The translations under genes were made by a program, and so were the position numbers. A DNA stretch of 64,000 nt, from NCBI RefSeq assembly GCF_000956535.1, contig NZ_JYIY01000078.1, positions 114,574 through 178,573 of the forward strand. The letters run 5' to 3'. The DNA comes from Microbacterium ginsengisoli (GTDB lineage Bacteria > Actinomycetota > Actinomycetes > Actinomycetales > Microbacteriaceae). Below the pieces are notes generated by a model. That model saw only the letters and a program-made list of their open reading frames with translations. It was not told the origin of the DNA and searched no databases. Of this stretch, positions 39,941 to 48,854 are shown in pieces (position 1 is the stretch's first letter; each line of letters opens with the position of its first letter).

Positions 39941-40082
39941 CCCACCCCGGAAACTGGCAATCCGCCGGGCTCGCCGTCCCAGGCCGCCCATAGACTTCAA
40001 CCACTATGGACGACCCCCCGAGTTGCAGACGATCGCCCCACCGACCCGCCTCCCACCGCTCTGACGCGCGAGGAGGTGATGC

Positions 40083-41423
40083 GTGATGGATTACGTCATG
40101 TTGGGCGTGGGGCTCCTGCTGACAGTCGGGACCGGCCTGTTCGTCGCGAGCGAGTTCGCGCTGGTCAACCTCGACCGCGCCGACCTCGAGGCGCGACAGG
40201 CCGCCGGTGAGTCCCGGCTCGCGCTGACGATCAGCGCGCTGAAGATCACGTCGACGCACCTGTCGAGTGCGCAGCTCGGCATCACGCTGACGACGTTGCT
40301 CACCGGTTACACGATGGAGCCGGCGATCTCGAACCTGCTGCGGCCGGTGCTCTCCGGCTGGGGGGTTCCCGACGGGGTGGTCACCGTGACCGCGGCGACC
40401 ATCGCGATCGTGTTCGCGACCGTGATGTCGATGATCCTGGGCGAGCTCGTGCCGAAGAACTTCGCGCTCGCCGTGCCGCGTCAGACGGCCAAGCTCGTCA
40501 TCCCGTTCCAGACGCTGTTCACCACCGTGTTCCGGCCCGCGATCGCCCTCCTCAACGGCAGCGCGAACAAGGTGCTGCGCGCCATGGGGATCGAGCCGAA
40601 GGAGGAGCTCTCGGGCGCGCGCACGGCGGAGGAGCTCTCGAGCCTCGTGCGGCGCTCGGCGAGCGCGGGCGTGCTGGAGGCCGACACGGCGACGCTCCTG
40701 AACCGCACCCTGACTTTCGCGCGCCTGTCGGCGGGAGACGTGATGACCCCCCGCCCGCGGGTGCACGCGCTCGCCGTCGACGCGACGGCGGACGACGTCG
40801 TCGCACTCGCCCGCGCGACCGGACACTCTCGCTTCCCGGTCTTTCAGGAGTCGGTCGACGACATCACCGGCATCGTGCATCTGAAGGCCGCGGTCTCGGT
40901 TCCGCGCGAGCGTCGGCGGGACGTGCCGGTCGCGGCGCTCGCGACCGAGCCGCTGCGGGTGCCCGAGACGGTGCACCTCGATCAGCTGATCTCCGAGTTG
41001 CGCGCCCGGGGCTACCAGATGGCGGTCGTCGTCGACGAGTACGGCGGCACCGCCGGGGTCGTCACCCTCGAGGACCTCGTGGAGGAGATCGTCGGCGAGG
41101 TGCTCGACGAGCATGATCGCCGCCGCGCCGACATCGTGCACGTGCGCGACTCGGTCTCGTTCGCCGGGTCGCTGCGTCCCGACGAGCTGCGCGAGCGCAC
41201 CGGTGTGGTCGTGCCCGAGAGCGACGTCTACGACACGGTCGCCGGCTTCGTGATGGCCGGTCTCGAGCGCATCCCGGTCGTAGGCGACACGGTGGCGGTC
41301 GACGGCGGGAGTCTCGCGGTGACCCGCATGGACGGGCGACGCGTCGACCGACTCTCCTTCACCCCGGATGCCGCACCCGATGCCGTCGACGAGTCGGCCG
41401 CCGTGGAAGGGGGTGCCCGATGA
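40083..41423 (+). CDS. CNNM/CorC-family transporter with CBS pair (hemolysin family)
   Basis: A 446-residue membrane protein. The DUF21/CNNM domain of four hydrophobic segments covers about residues 5-175, including [16 protein letters not shown] and [20 protein letters not shown] tandem CBS domain follows (about 205-330, [15 protein letters not shown] and [18 protein letters not shown]), then a C-terminal CorC_HlyC domain (about 345-430). Members export magnesium or cobalt or sustain ion homeostasis. AGGAGG (40071-40076) serves either GTG 40083 or ATG 40086. The stop overlaps the next gene as ATGA. Confidence 0.9.
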   Translation: MMDYVMLGVGLLLTVGTGLFVASEFALVNLDRADLEARQAAGESRLALTISALKITSTHLSSAQLGITLTTLLTGYTMEPAISNLLRPVLSGWGVPDGVVTVTAATIAIVFATVMSMILGELVPKNFALAVPRQTAKLVIPFQTLFTTVFRPAIALLNGSANKVLRAMGIEPKEELSGARTAEELSSLVRRSASAGVLEADTATLLNRTLTFARLSAGDVMTPRPRVHALAVDATADDVVALARATGHSRFPVFQESVDDITGIVHLKAAVSVPRERRRDVPVAALATEPLRVPETVHLDQLISELRARGYQMAVVVDEYGGTAGVVTLEDLVEEIVGEVLDEHDRRRADIVHVRDSVSFAGSLRPDELRERTGVVVPESDVYDTVAGFVMAGLERIPVVGDTVAVDGGSLAVTRMDGRRVDRLSFTPDAAPDAVDESAAVEGGAR

Positions 41424-42475
41424 GCGATTGGGCGGGACTTGCCTGGCTCGTCGTGCTGCTGCTCGGCAATGCCTTCTTCGTCGGCGCTGAGTTCGCCGTC
41501 ATCTCTGCGCGCCGCTCCCAGATCGAACCTCTCGCGGAGCGCGGCTCGCGCTCCGCGAAGACCGCGCTGTGGGCGATGGAGCATGCGACCCTCATGCTCG
41601 CGACCAGTCAGCTCGGCATCACGATCTGCTCGCTGCTCATCCTGAACGTGTCGGAGCCCGCGATCCACCACCTCCTGGCGGTGCCGCTCGGCCTGACGGG
41701 TCTCGAGGAATCGGCCGTCGACGTGATCGCGTTCATCGTCGCTCTGCTGGTGGTCTCGTACCTGCATGTCGTGTTCGGTGAGATGGTGCCGAAGAACCTC
41801 GCGTTCTCGGTGCCGGACCGCGCCGTGCTGATGCTCGCGACGCCGCTCGTGTGGGTGTCGCGCATCTTCCATCCGGTGATCGCCACCCTCAACTGGATCG
41901 CGAACCACATCGTGCGCCTGTTCCGCGTCGAGCCCAAGGACGAGGCCGCCTCGACGTTCACGCTCGACGAGGTCGCCACGATCGTCGACCAGTCGCGCCG
42001 AGAAGGCGTGCTGGAGGACTCGGCCGGCACGGTGGCAGCCGCAGTGGAGTTCACCGACAAGACCGCGGGCGAGGTGGCGGTGCCGCTCGGTGAGCTCGTG
42101 ACGTTGCCGACCTCGGTCACCCCGGCCGAGATCGAGAAGGCCGTCGCGACCCACGGCTTCTCGCGGTACGTGATCGTGGACGACGCCGGCGAGCCCACCG
42201 GGTACGTGCACCTCAAGGACGTGCTGCGGGTCGCGGGTGAAGGGGAGGACGACGAGAAGGTCGCGCGCCCGATCCCGGCCAAGCGCATCCACCGCATGGT
42301 GTCGCTGCGTGAGACGACCGAGCTCGAGGACGCCCTCGCTGCGATGCGGCGAAACGGACGCCACCTGGCTCTCGTGCGCGATGCGCACGCGGAGATCACC
42401 TCGGTGCTGTTCCTCGAGGACATCATCGAGGAGCTCGTCGGTGAGGTGGAGGACGCCACCCGTCGCGCGCGCTGA
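41420..42475 (+). CDS. Second CNNM-family transporter, without CorC_HlyC domain
   Basis: A 351-residue paralogue. The CNNM membrane domain is about residues 3-180 (EFAVISARRSQIEPLAERG, GEMVPKNLAFSVPDRAVLML), then a CBS pair (about 210-345) ending LFLEDIIEELVGEVEDATRR. Unlike its neighbour it stops there, lacking the C-terminal CorC_HlyC domain. Coupled translation with the upstream paralogue suggests they form a heteromer, which is an inference. Confidence 0.88.
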   Translation: MSDWAGLAWLVVLLLGNAFFVGAEFAVISARRSQIEPLAERGSRSAKTALWAMEHATLMLATSQLGITICSLLILNVSEPAIHHLLAVPLGLTGLEESAVDVIAFIVALLVVSYLHVVFGEMVPKNLAFSVPDRAVLMLATPLVWVSRIFHPVIATLNWIANHIVRLFRVEPKDEAASTFTLDEVATIVDQSRREGVLEDSAGTVAAAVEFTDKTAGEVAVPLGELVTLPTSVTPAEIEKAVATHGFSRYVIVDDAGEPTGYVHLKDVLRVAGEGEDDEKVARPIPAKRIHRMVSLRETTELEDALAAMRRNGRHLALVRDAHAEITSVLFLEDIIEELVGEVEDATRRAR

Positions 42476-42485
42476 GGATGACGAC

Positions 42486-42522
42486 CACTGAGGGGGCGGG
42501 CCGCAGGCCCGCCCCCTCAGTG
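42486..42522. terminator. Bidirectional terminator overlapping the OYE stop codon
   Basis: A 17-base-pair perfect stem (42486-42502 with 42506-42522) and GCA loop, the longest perfect stem with a loop in the window apart from 34497. The stop codon of the minus-strand oxidoreductase (42517-42519) lies inside its right arm. Confidence 0.85.
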
Positions 42523-43584
42523 CGTGCGGCGCCGGGCGCGTTCGTACTGCGGCGGCCACGGGACATCCGCCCCGATCTCGGTCGCCACGCGCAGGCCGAA
42601 GTGCGGGTCGCGCAGCCACTCGCGGGCGGCGAGGATCGCGTCGGCGTCGCCGGCGGTGAGGATGCTCTCGGCCTGCGGCCCGTTCGTGATGAGTCCGACC
42701 GCCGCCGCGGGGAGCCCTGCGTCGCGCAGCGCCCGGGCGAGCGGCACCTGATACCCGGGACCGACCGGGATCTGCTGGTGGGCCACGAGCCCGCCGGAGG
42801 ACACGTCGAACAGATCCGCGCCGCGCTCGGCACTCCAGCGCGCCACCTCGACGACCTCGGCGACCTCGAGCCCGCCCGGTGCCCAGTCGGTGCCCGAGAA
42901 GCGCACGAAGACGACGGTGTCGGGGGCGGCGCGGCGCACCGCCTCGACCACCCGCAGCACGAGGCGGGCACGGTTCTCGAGGGAGCCGCCGTAGGCGTCG
43001 GTGCGGGTGTTCGCGAGCGGGGAGAGGAACTCGTGCAGCAGGTAGCCGTGCGCGGCGTGGATCTCGAGCACGTCGAATCCGATCGCAACGGCCCGGACGG
43101 CCGCCGCCGCGAAGTCGTCGACGATGCCGTCGATCTCCGCGATCGTCAGCTCGCGCGGATCGACGAGCCCCTCGAACGCGATCGACGAGGGGGCGACCGG
43201 CTCCCAGCCGCCGTCGGCAGGCGGCACGGTGCCGCGCTGCGGGGCGAACGGCGGCCAGGTCGACGCCTTCCGGCCGGCGTGCGCGAGCTGCACCCCGACG
43301 GCCGCGCCGCGCGCGTGCACCGACTCCACGATCGGCGCCCACGCCTGCTGCTGGGCGTCGTTCCAGAGGCCGACGTCGGCGGGGGAGATGCGCGCCTCGG
43401 GCGAGACGGCGGTGGCCTCGGCGATCACGAGGCCGGCGCCGCCGGTCGCGAACTGCGCGAGATGCACGTGGTGCCAGTCGTTCGGCACGCCCTCGACCGC
43501 GGAGTACTGGCACATCGGCGCCACCCACAGCCGGTTGCGCAGGGTGGTGCCGCGCAGGGTCAGCGGTGCGAACAGTGAGCTCAT
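42517..43584 (-). CDS. Old-yellow-enzyme family NADH:flavin oxidoreductase (YqjM-like)
   Basis: A 355-residue FMN-dependent TIM barrel. Substrate-binding HAGRK (QLAHAGRKAST) and the EIHAAHGYLLHEFLSPLAN and YGGSLENRARL motifs mark the YqjM-type ene-reductase class; the MCQYSA stretch near residue 24 carries the redox-tuning Cys. It reduces activated C=C bonds of electrophiles, often in stress response. The ATG at 43584 has GGAGGAG 6 bases upstream. It is divergent from the NAD(P)H-hydrate dehydratase gene, 59 bases apart. Confidence 0.92.
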   Translation of the reverse strand: MSSLFAPLTLRGTTLRNRLWVAPMCQYSAVEGVPNDWHHVHLAQFATGGAGLVIAEATAVSPEARISPADVGLWNDAQQQAWAPIVESVHARGAAVGVQLAHAGRKASTWPPFAPQRGTVPPADGGWEPVAPSSIAFEGLVDPRELTIAEIDGIVDDFAAAAVRAVAIGFDVLEIHAAHGYLLHEFLSPLANTRTDAYGGSLENRARLVLRVVEAVRRAAPDTVVFVRFSGTDWAPGGLEVAEVVEVARWSAERGADLFDVSSGGLVAHQQIPVGPGYQVPLARALRDAGLPAAAVGLITNGPQAESILTAGDADAILAAREWLRDPHFGLRVATEIGADVPWPPQYERARRRTH

Positions 43585-43631
43585 CGAGTCCTCCTCCGAG
43601 TCGGTGGCTGCCGGCCGCCGCGCCGCCCGGC

Positions 43632-43637
43632 TAAGGT
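43632..43637 (+). promoter_or_regulatory. -10 box TAAGGT of the NAD(P)H-hydrate dehydratase gene
   Basis: TAAGGT ends 6 bases before the ATG at 43644. Confidence 0.45.
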
Positions 43638-43643
43638 GACGCC

Positions 43644-44513
43644 ATGAGCGCTCCGGCCGTTGTCGACGCCGCCGCGGTGGCGCGGGTCCTGCGGGGGCCA
43701 ACCGACGCCGATGACAAGTATTCCCGCGGTGTCGTGGGATTGCGTACGGGTTCGCTCGCGTATCCGGGCGCCGCGGTGCTGGGCGTCGAGGGCGCCTGGC
43801 GGGCGGGAATCGGAATGGTCCGCTACACCGGTCCGGCGCGTGAGCTCGTTCTCGCCGCGCGACCCGAGACGGTGACCGCGGATGGGCGTGTCCACACGTG
43901 GGTGGTGGGGTCGGGCACGGATGCCGCATCCCGGCCGTTCGCCGAGACCGAGACGCTCACTCGCCTGCTCGCGGGCAGTGTGCCGGTCGTCGTCGATGCC
44001 GGGGCGCTCGAGCTCGCGCCCGCCGCACACGCACCGGTGATCGTGACGCCGCACGCCCGGGAGTTTGCGCGGCTGCGGGCGCAACTGGGTCTCGATCACA
44101 CCGACATCGAGGGCGATGACGGCCGGGCGGCAGCGGCATCCGAGACCGCGCGGGCGCTCGGCGCCGTGGTGCTGCTCAAGGGCGCGCGCACCGTCCTGGC
44201 GGCGCCCGACGGGCGCGTGCGAGTCGTCGCGGCGGGGACGCCGTGGCTCGCGACGGCGGGCACCGGGGACGTACTCGCCGGCGCGATCGGGGCGGTGGCG
44301 GCATCCGTCGTGGCAGGCCGCGTCGCGGGAGACACCGCCGTCGATCTCCTCGATGCGGCGGCCGCAGGCGCCTGGCTCCACGCGCGCGCCGGCGAGCTCG
44401 CGGCATCCCGGGCGGGCAACGGTCGACCGGGCCCCATCACCGCGCTCGACGTCGCGCGCGCCCTGCCCGAGGCCGTGGGGGAAGCGCTCGCGCGGGGGAT
44501 TGCCGTTCGGTAA
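43644..44513 (+). CDS. nnrD: ADP-dependent NAD(P)H-hydrate dehydratase
   Basis: A 289-residue ribokinase-fold enzyme (YjeF C-terminal class) that repairs hydrated NADH and NADPH. Visible landmarks are DKYSRGVVGLRTGS at the substrate site, VIVTPHAREFARL, VVLLKGARTVLAAPDGRV, and catalytic Asp209 in ATAGTGDVLAG. Only the dehydratase domain is present; the epimerase domain is not fused and is not in the window. A leaderless start is suggested by TAAGGT 6 bases upstream. Confidence 0.92.
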   Translation: MSAPAVVDAAAVARVLRGPTDADDKYSRGVVGLRTGSLAYPGAAVLGVEGAWRAGIGMVRYTGPARELVLAARPETVTADGRVHTWVVGSGTDAASRPFAETETLTRLLAGSVPVVVDAGALELAPAAHAPVIVTPHAREFARLRAQLGLDHTDIEGDDGRAAAASETARALGAVVLLKGARTVLAAPDGRVRVVAAGTPWLATAGTGDVLAGAIGAVAASVVAGRVAGDTAVDLLDAAAAGAWLHARAGELAASRAGNGRPGPITALDVARALPEAVGEALARGIAVR

Positions 44514-44564
44514 CGGTTCCCGCGGGGCGTCGTCCTCTACAGGGAGCGGCACGGTTGCCCCTCG

Positions 44565-44570
44565 TACACT
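44565..44570 (+). promoter_or_regulatory. -10 box TACACT of the gene at 44579
   Basis: TACACT ends 8 bases before the ATG, giving a leaderless or nearly leaderless mRNA. Confidence 0.4.
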
Positions 44571-44578
44571 GGTCCGCG

Positions 44579-45871
44579 ATGTCGAAACGTTCGGTGCTCT
44601 GGATCGCATTCGTGGTCGTGCACCTCGGTGTCGCCATTCTGGGATTCACCTACCCGAATCAGCCCATGGGCGACGTGTACAACGTGTACGAACCGTGGTC
44701 GGGCGCGTTCTTCCACGACGGACTCTTCCCCGTGCGGGACGCGTACTCCGGGATCGTGCACGATTCGTACTTCGGCTACGTCGGCATCGACACCGGCTGG
44801 GTCTACCCACAGCTGGCGATCTTGCCGATGCTCGCCTCCTGGCTGTTCGCCTGGGCCGGCGGGTACACGATCGGCTGGGCCGTCGTGGTCACACTGCTGG
44901 ATGCCGCCGCTTTCGCCGTGCTCATCGGCCGCGGCCGATCGAACGGGCGCAACGCGGGAGCCTGGTTCTGGCTCGCGTTCATCGCGCTGCTCGGCCCGGT
45001 CTACGTCTACCGTCTCGAGGCGGTCACCGTGGCGCTGTCGGTCGCGGGCATCCTGTGGCTGGCGCGCCGACCGTGGCTCGGATCCGCACTGCTGGCGGTC
45101 GCGACCTGGATCAAGGTGTGGCCGGCCGCGCTGGTCGGCGCGGCGCTCATCGCGCTGCACCGACGATGGGTCGTGGCTGCATCCGCGGCGATCGTCACCG
45201 CGCTCGTCGTCGTGCTGGTCGCGGCGGCCGGAGGCGGGCAGTACGTGTTCGGGTTCGTGGGGGACCAGACCACGCGCTCGCTGCAGATCGAGTCGCCGGT
45301 GAGCTCGATCTACCTGTGGATGTACTACGTGGGCGTGCCGACATCCGGCATCGGGTGGGATCCCAACCTGCTGACCTTCTATGTGACCGGCCCCGGTGTC
45401 GACCCGGTCATCAGCGTGATGACGCCGCTCCTCGGAGTGGGTGTTCTCGCAGTCGCCGGCGTGGGTGCGTGGAAGAAGTACCGCGGCGCGACCTTCGGCG
45501 GGCTGCTCCCGTCGCTGTCCCTCGGCCTCGTGCTCGCGTTCATCGTGCTGAACAAGGTCGGCTCGCCGCAGTACATCGCCTGGATCGTGCCGCCCCTCGT
45601 CTACGGCCTGGTGCTCGATCGCGGGCGCTGGTGGAAGCCGGCGACCCTCGCGCTCCTCATCGCCCTGGCGACCCAGATCGTGTATCCGCTGGTGTACTTC
45701 AACATCCTCATCGTGGACCTCGGGCCGCTGCTGGTGCTGACCATCCGCAACATCCTTCTCGTGGTGCTGTTCGTCTGGACGATCGTGCTGCTGGTCCGCG
45801 TGCCGGTGCACCCCCAGATCGCTGCCCGCCGCGACCATCGCGTGCCGCCCGCGCCCGTCACCGCCGACTGA
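44579..45871 (+). CDS. Polytopic glycosyltransferase-87-like membrane protein
   Basis: A 430-residue protein with about ten hydrophobic segments. Loop 1 after the first helix is acidic and aromatic (GDVYNVYEPWSGAFF), as in GT-C enzymes using polyprenyl-phosphate sugar donors, and an ATWIKVWPAAL stretch recalls GT87 mannosyl- and arabinosyltransferases. It probably adds a sugar to a lipid or envelope glycan outside the membrane. Substrate is unknown, and the assignment rests on pattern only. Confidence 0.65.
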   Translation: MSKRSVLWIAFVVVHLGVAILGFTYPNQPMGDVYNVYEPWSGAFFHDGLFPVRDAYSGIVHDSYFGYVGIDTGWVYPQLAILPMLASWLFAWAGGYTIGWAVVVTLLDAAAFAVLIGRGRSNGRNAGAWFWLAFIALLGPVYVYRLEAVTVALSVAGILWLARRPWLGSALLAVATWIKVWPAALVGAALIALHRRWVVAASAAIVTALVVVLVAAAGGGQYVFGFVGDQTTRSLQIESPVSSIYLWMYYVGVPTSGIGWDPNLLTFYVTGPGVDPVISVMTPLLGVGVLAVAGVGAWKKYRGATFGGLLPSLSLGLVLAFIVLNKVGSPQYIAWIVPPLVYGLVLDRGRWWKPATLALLIALATQIVYPLVYFNILIVDLGPLLVLTIRNILLVVLFVWTIVLLVRVPVHPQIAARRDHRVPPAPVTAD

Positions 45872-45887
45872 TCTTCCGGAGGTCACC

Positions 45888-46199
45888 ATGCTCGTCGCGT
45901 TCTCCGTCGCTCCCAGCGGCACGGGTCGTGAAGACGGCTCGGTGCACGATGCGGTGGCGGCCGCTGTGCGCATCGTGCGCGACTCGGGTCTGCCGCACCG
46001 CACGACGAGCATGTTCACCGAGATCGAGGGCGACTGGGACGACGTCCTCGATGTCGTCCGGCGTGCGACGGAGGCGGTGCTGCCGTTCGGGTCCCGCGTC
46101 TCGCTCGTGCTGAAGGCCGACATCCGCCCGGGCTACACGGGTGAGCTCGATGCGAAGATCGAGCGCCTCGAACGGGCCATCGACGACTCTGAGGAGTAG
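45888..46199 (+). CDS. Thiamine-binding protein (MTH1187/YkoF-like)
   Basis: A 103-residue ferredoxin-like fold protein of the family once called UPF0045. It starts MLVAFSVAPSG and has SMFTEIEGDWDDVLDVVRRA with the conserved LVLKADIRPG end. Members bind thiamine or thiamine-like pyrimidines as oligomers; no thiamine gene is nearby. GGAGG lies 5 bases upstream of the ATG. The gene follows the glycosyltransferase-like gene by 16 bases, so they may be co-transcribed. Confidence 0.85.
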   Translation: MLVAFSVAPSGTGREDGSVHDAVAAAVRIVRDSGLPHRTTSMFTEIEGDWDDVLDVVRRATEAVLPFGSRVSLVLKADIRPGYTGELDAKIERLERAIDDSEE

Positions 46200-46280
46200 A
46201 CCCGAGGGCCTCGCGTGCACGCTCCGATCTGCGCGCGCGGACGTGTATGGCGGCGGGTGCGAGCGTGGGCGCCGAAACGA

Positions 46281-46310
46281 TTCGACAGGGGTCGATCCCG
46301 GGCGTACCAT
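46281..46310 (+). promoter_or_regulatory. Promoter TTCGAC-N18-TACCAT of the MFS gene
   Basis: The -35 TTCGAC (46281-46286) and -10 TACCAT (46305-46310) end 6 bases before the GTG at 46317. An upstream in-frame start would not be transcribed from it. Confidence 0.55.
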
Positions 46311-46316
46311 TTTGTT

Positions 46317-47558
46317 GTGACCTCCCCTCAGATATCGAAGGGGGCGGCAACGGCGGCGCTTCTCTCCTTGGCCATCGGCAGCTTCGCGATCGGCATGGGC
46401 GAATTCGTCGTCATGGGCCTGTTGCCGAACGTCGCGCAGGACCTGCTGCCCCAGACGTGGGCCACCGCCCCCGGCGACGCGATCGCCCAGGCCGGCTGGC
46501 TCATCAGCCTGTACGCGCTCGGCGTCGTCATCGGCGCGCCCACCATCGCCGGGTTCGTCGCACGCTATCCGCGCCACCGCGTCATGCTCGTGCTGTCGAT
46601 CGTGCTCGCCGTCGGCAACCTGCTCACCGTGCTCGCGCCGACCTTCGGGTGGGTCGCGGTCGCGCGCCTCGTGACGGGACTGCCGCACGGCGCCTACTTC
46701 GGCATCGGCGCCCTCGTCGCCGCCGACGTGATGGGTCCGGGCAAGCGGGCCAAGGGTGTCGCGTTCATCCTCACGGGTCTCACCGTCGCGAACGTGGTCG
46801 GCGTGCCGCTCGGCACGTTCCTCGGGCAGCAGATCGGATGGCGCGCCGCCTACGGCGTGGTCGCCGTGCTCTGGGTGGTCACGGCGATCATGATCGCCCT
46901 GTTCGTGCCGGCCCACCCCGGCGACCCGGGCCGCACCATGCGCGCGGAGCTGCGGGTGTTCCGTATCCCGCAGGTGTGGTTCACCCTCGCGCTCGGCGCG
47001 ATCGGCTTCGGCGGGTTCTTCGCGCTCTACAGCTACGTCGCGCCGATGGTCACGGATGTCGCCCACGCGCCCGAGTGGGTCGTGCCGATCGTGCTCGTGC
47101 TCATGGGCGTCGGGATGACGATCGGAAACATCATCGGCGGCTACCTCGCCGACATCAACCTACGGCGCACCCTCCTCGGCGGGCTGCTGTCGATCGCGCT
47201 GGTGCTGGTGATCCTCGCGCTCGTGTCGCACTGGATCGTCCCGCTCGCGGCCCTCGTGTTCGTCATGGGGCTGGTGTCGTCGTCGGTGAATCCGACCGCG
47301 CAGACCCGTCTCATGGATGTCGCGGAGGACAACCAGTCGATCGCGGCCGCCCTCAACCACTCGGCGTTCAACATCGGCAACAGCCTCGGCGCATTCCTCG
47401 GCGGCGTCGTGATCGCGTGGGGCTGGGGGTTCGTCGCGCCGGCGTGGGTCGGTGTCGGTCTTGCGCTGATCGGCTTCGGCATCGCGTGGCTCTCGTTCCG
47501 CGTCGAGGACAGGTCTCGTCGCCGCGCGGGCCTGGCGATCGCCGGTCCCGCGGACTGA
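46317..47558 (+). CDS. MFS transporter, DHA1 exporter type
   Basis: A 413-residue protein with twelve hydrophobic segments. It begins with the IGSFAIGMGEFVVMGLLPN helix and carries the GARYPRHR-type loop between helices 2 and 3 (here AGFVARYPRHRVM), typical of AraJ-like drug or sugar efflux carriers. Substrate unknown. The GTG at 46317 places the first helix correctly and follows TACCAT by 6 bases; a longer frame from 46215 adds only non-conserved basic sequence. Convergent with metX. Confidence 0.87.
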   Translation: MTSPQISKGAATAALLSLAIGSFAIGMGEFVVMGLLPNVAQDLLPQTWATAPGDAIAQAGWLISLYALGVVIGAPTIAGFVARYPRHRVMLVLSIVLAVGNLLTVLAPTFGWVAVARLVTGLPHGAYFGIGALVAADVMGPGKRAKGVAFILTGLTVANVVGVPLGTFLGQQIGWRAAYGVVAVLWVVTAIMIALFVPAHPGDPGRTMRAELRVFRIPQVWFTLALGAIGFGGFFALYSYVAPMVTDVAHAPEWVVPIVLVLMGVGMTIGNIIGGYLADINLRRTLLGGLLSIALVLVILALVSHWIVPLAALVFVMGLVSSSVNPTAQTRLMDVAEDNQSIAAALNHSAFNIGNSLGAFLGGVVIAWGWGFVAPAWVGVGLALIGFGIAWLSFRVEDRSRRRAGLAIAGPAD

Positions 47559-47565
47559 CGCCTGC

Positions 47566-47582
47566 TCCCGGACTGACCGGGA
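47566..47582. terminator. Short hairpin between the MFS gene and metX
   Basis: Six-base arms (47566-47571 and 47577-47582) with an ACTGA loop between convergent genes. The stem is short, so terminator function is uncertain. Confidence 0.35.
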
Positions 47583-47599
47583 CGGCTGCTTCGCGCGTG

Positions 47600-48814
47600 T
47601 CAGCCGGCGGGTGCGTCGAGCAGCCGCCGCAGGTGCCCGCCGACCTCGTCGGACTCGATGAGGAAGCCGTCGTGGCCGAAGTCGCTCGAGATGACGACCG
47701 CCCGGTCGCCGTCGAGCGTGCGCCGGATGCTGCGCGCGATGCGGTGCTGGCCGTCGACGGGGAAGAGTCGGTCGCTGTCGATGCCCAGCACGAGGGTCGT
47801 GGCGGTGATCCGTCGCAGCGCCTCCTCGACGCCGCCCCGGTCGCGGCCGACGTCGTGCGAGTTCATGGCCTCGACGAGCGTCACGTAGGCGTTCGCGTCG
47901 AAGCGGCGCGTGAACTTGTTGCCGTGGAAGTCTAGGTAGGACTCCACGGCGAAGCGTCCGCCGTGGCCGAGGGGCGAGACATCCGACTGCCACGACCGCT
48001 GGAAGCGCAGGTTCAGCTCTTCGGGACTGCGGTAGTTCAACAGCGCCATGCGGCGCGCGAGCGCGAGCCCACGGTGCGGTCCCTCACCGGCGGCCGCGTC
48101 GTAGTAGTCGCCGCCCTCGAACCCGGGGTCGAGGCGGATGGCCGCGAGCTGGGCGGAGTTCAGAGCGACCTGGTCGGCGGTGACGATCGGGGGAGCGGCG
48201 AGGACGCCGAGCCGGGCGACCCGCTCGGGATGCGAGATCGCCCACTCGAGGGCGTGCATACCGCCCATGGATCCGCCGATCACCCCCGCGAACCGCTCGA
48301 TGCCCAGCGCATCGACCAGCCGCAGCTGCGCCTCGACCTGGTCGCGGATCGTGAGATACGGGAAACGCGCACCCCACTCGGCGCCACGTGGTCCGATGCT
48401 CGCTGCACCCGTCGATCCCTGGCAGCCGCCGAGCATGTTGGGGGCGATGACGAACCACCGGTCGGTGTCGATCGGAGCGCCGGGTCCGACGATGTCCCCC
48501 CACCAGCCGTCGGTCGGATGCCCCGGCCCGCCCTCGCCGCGCACGTGCGAGTCGCCCGTGAGGGCGTGCAGCACGAGCACGGCGTTGTCGCGGGCGGGGG
48601 AGAGCTCACCCCAGGTCTCGAAGGCGAGCCGGTAGGCGGGGAGGGTGGCCCCGCCCTCGGTCGTGAACGCGCCGAAGGCGGCGAACCGTCGGTCGCCGGC
48701 CGGATCGCCGTCACGCCACGCCCCGGTCGCCGGGGGGCGGCCGCCGAGGCGGCGGGCGTCGGCTTCCGAAACCGGCGCGCTCGGCACCGTGTCCTCGGAA
48801 GTCTGCCAGTCCAT
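47600..48814 (-). CDS. metX: Homoserine O-acetyltransferase
   Basis: A 404-residue alpha/beta hydrolase-fold enzyme. It activates homoserine with acetyl-CoA as the first dedicated methionine step. Nucleophile Ser182 is in GGSMGGMHALEW; the acid lies in DSDRLFP and the His in FGHDGFL near the C-terminus. The MLGGCQGSTG block is typical. The ATG at 48814 gives the family N-terminus. It lies 40 bases downstream of the DUF2332 gene on the same strand, and the partner metY lies beyond. Confidence 0.94.
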   Translation of the reverse strand: MDWQTSEDTVPSAPVSEADARRLGGRPPATGAWRDGDPAGDRRFAAFGAFTTEGGATLPAYRLAFETWGELSPARDNAVLVLHALTGDSHVRGEGGPGHPTDGWWGDIVGPGAPIDTDRWFVIAPNMLGGCQGSTGAASIGPRGAEWGARFPYLTIRDQVEAQLRLVDALGIERFAGVIGGSMGGMHALEWAISHPERVARLGVLAAPPIVTADQVALNSAQLAAIRLDPGFEGGDYYDAAAGEGPHRGLALARRMALLNYRSPEELNLRFQRSWQSDVSPLGHGGRFAVESYLDFHGNKFTRRFDANAYVTLVEAMNSHDVGRDRGGVEEALRRITATTLVLGIDSDRLFPVDGQHRIARSIRRTLDGDRAVVISSDFGHDGFLIESDEVGGHLRRLLDAPAG

Positions 48815-48854
48815 CGCTCCATTCTCCCCGCCCGTGGCGCTGCTCCGGGGACTG

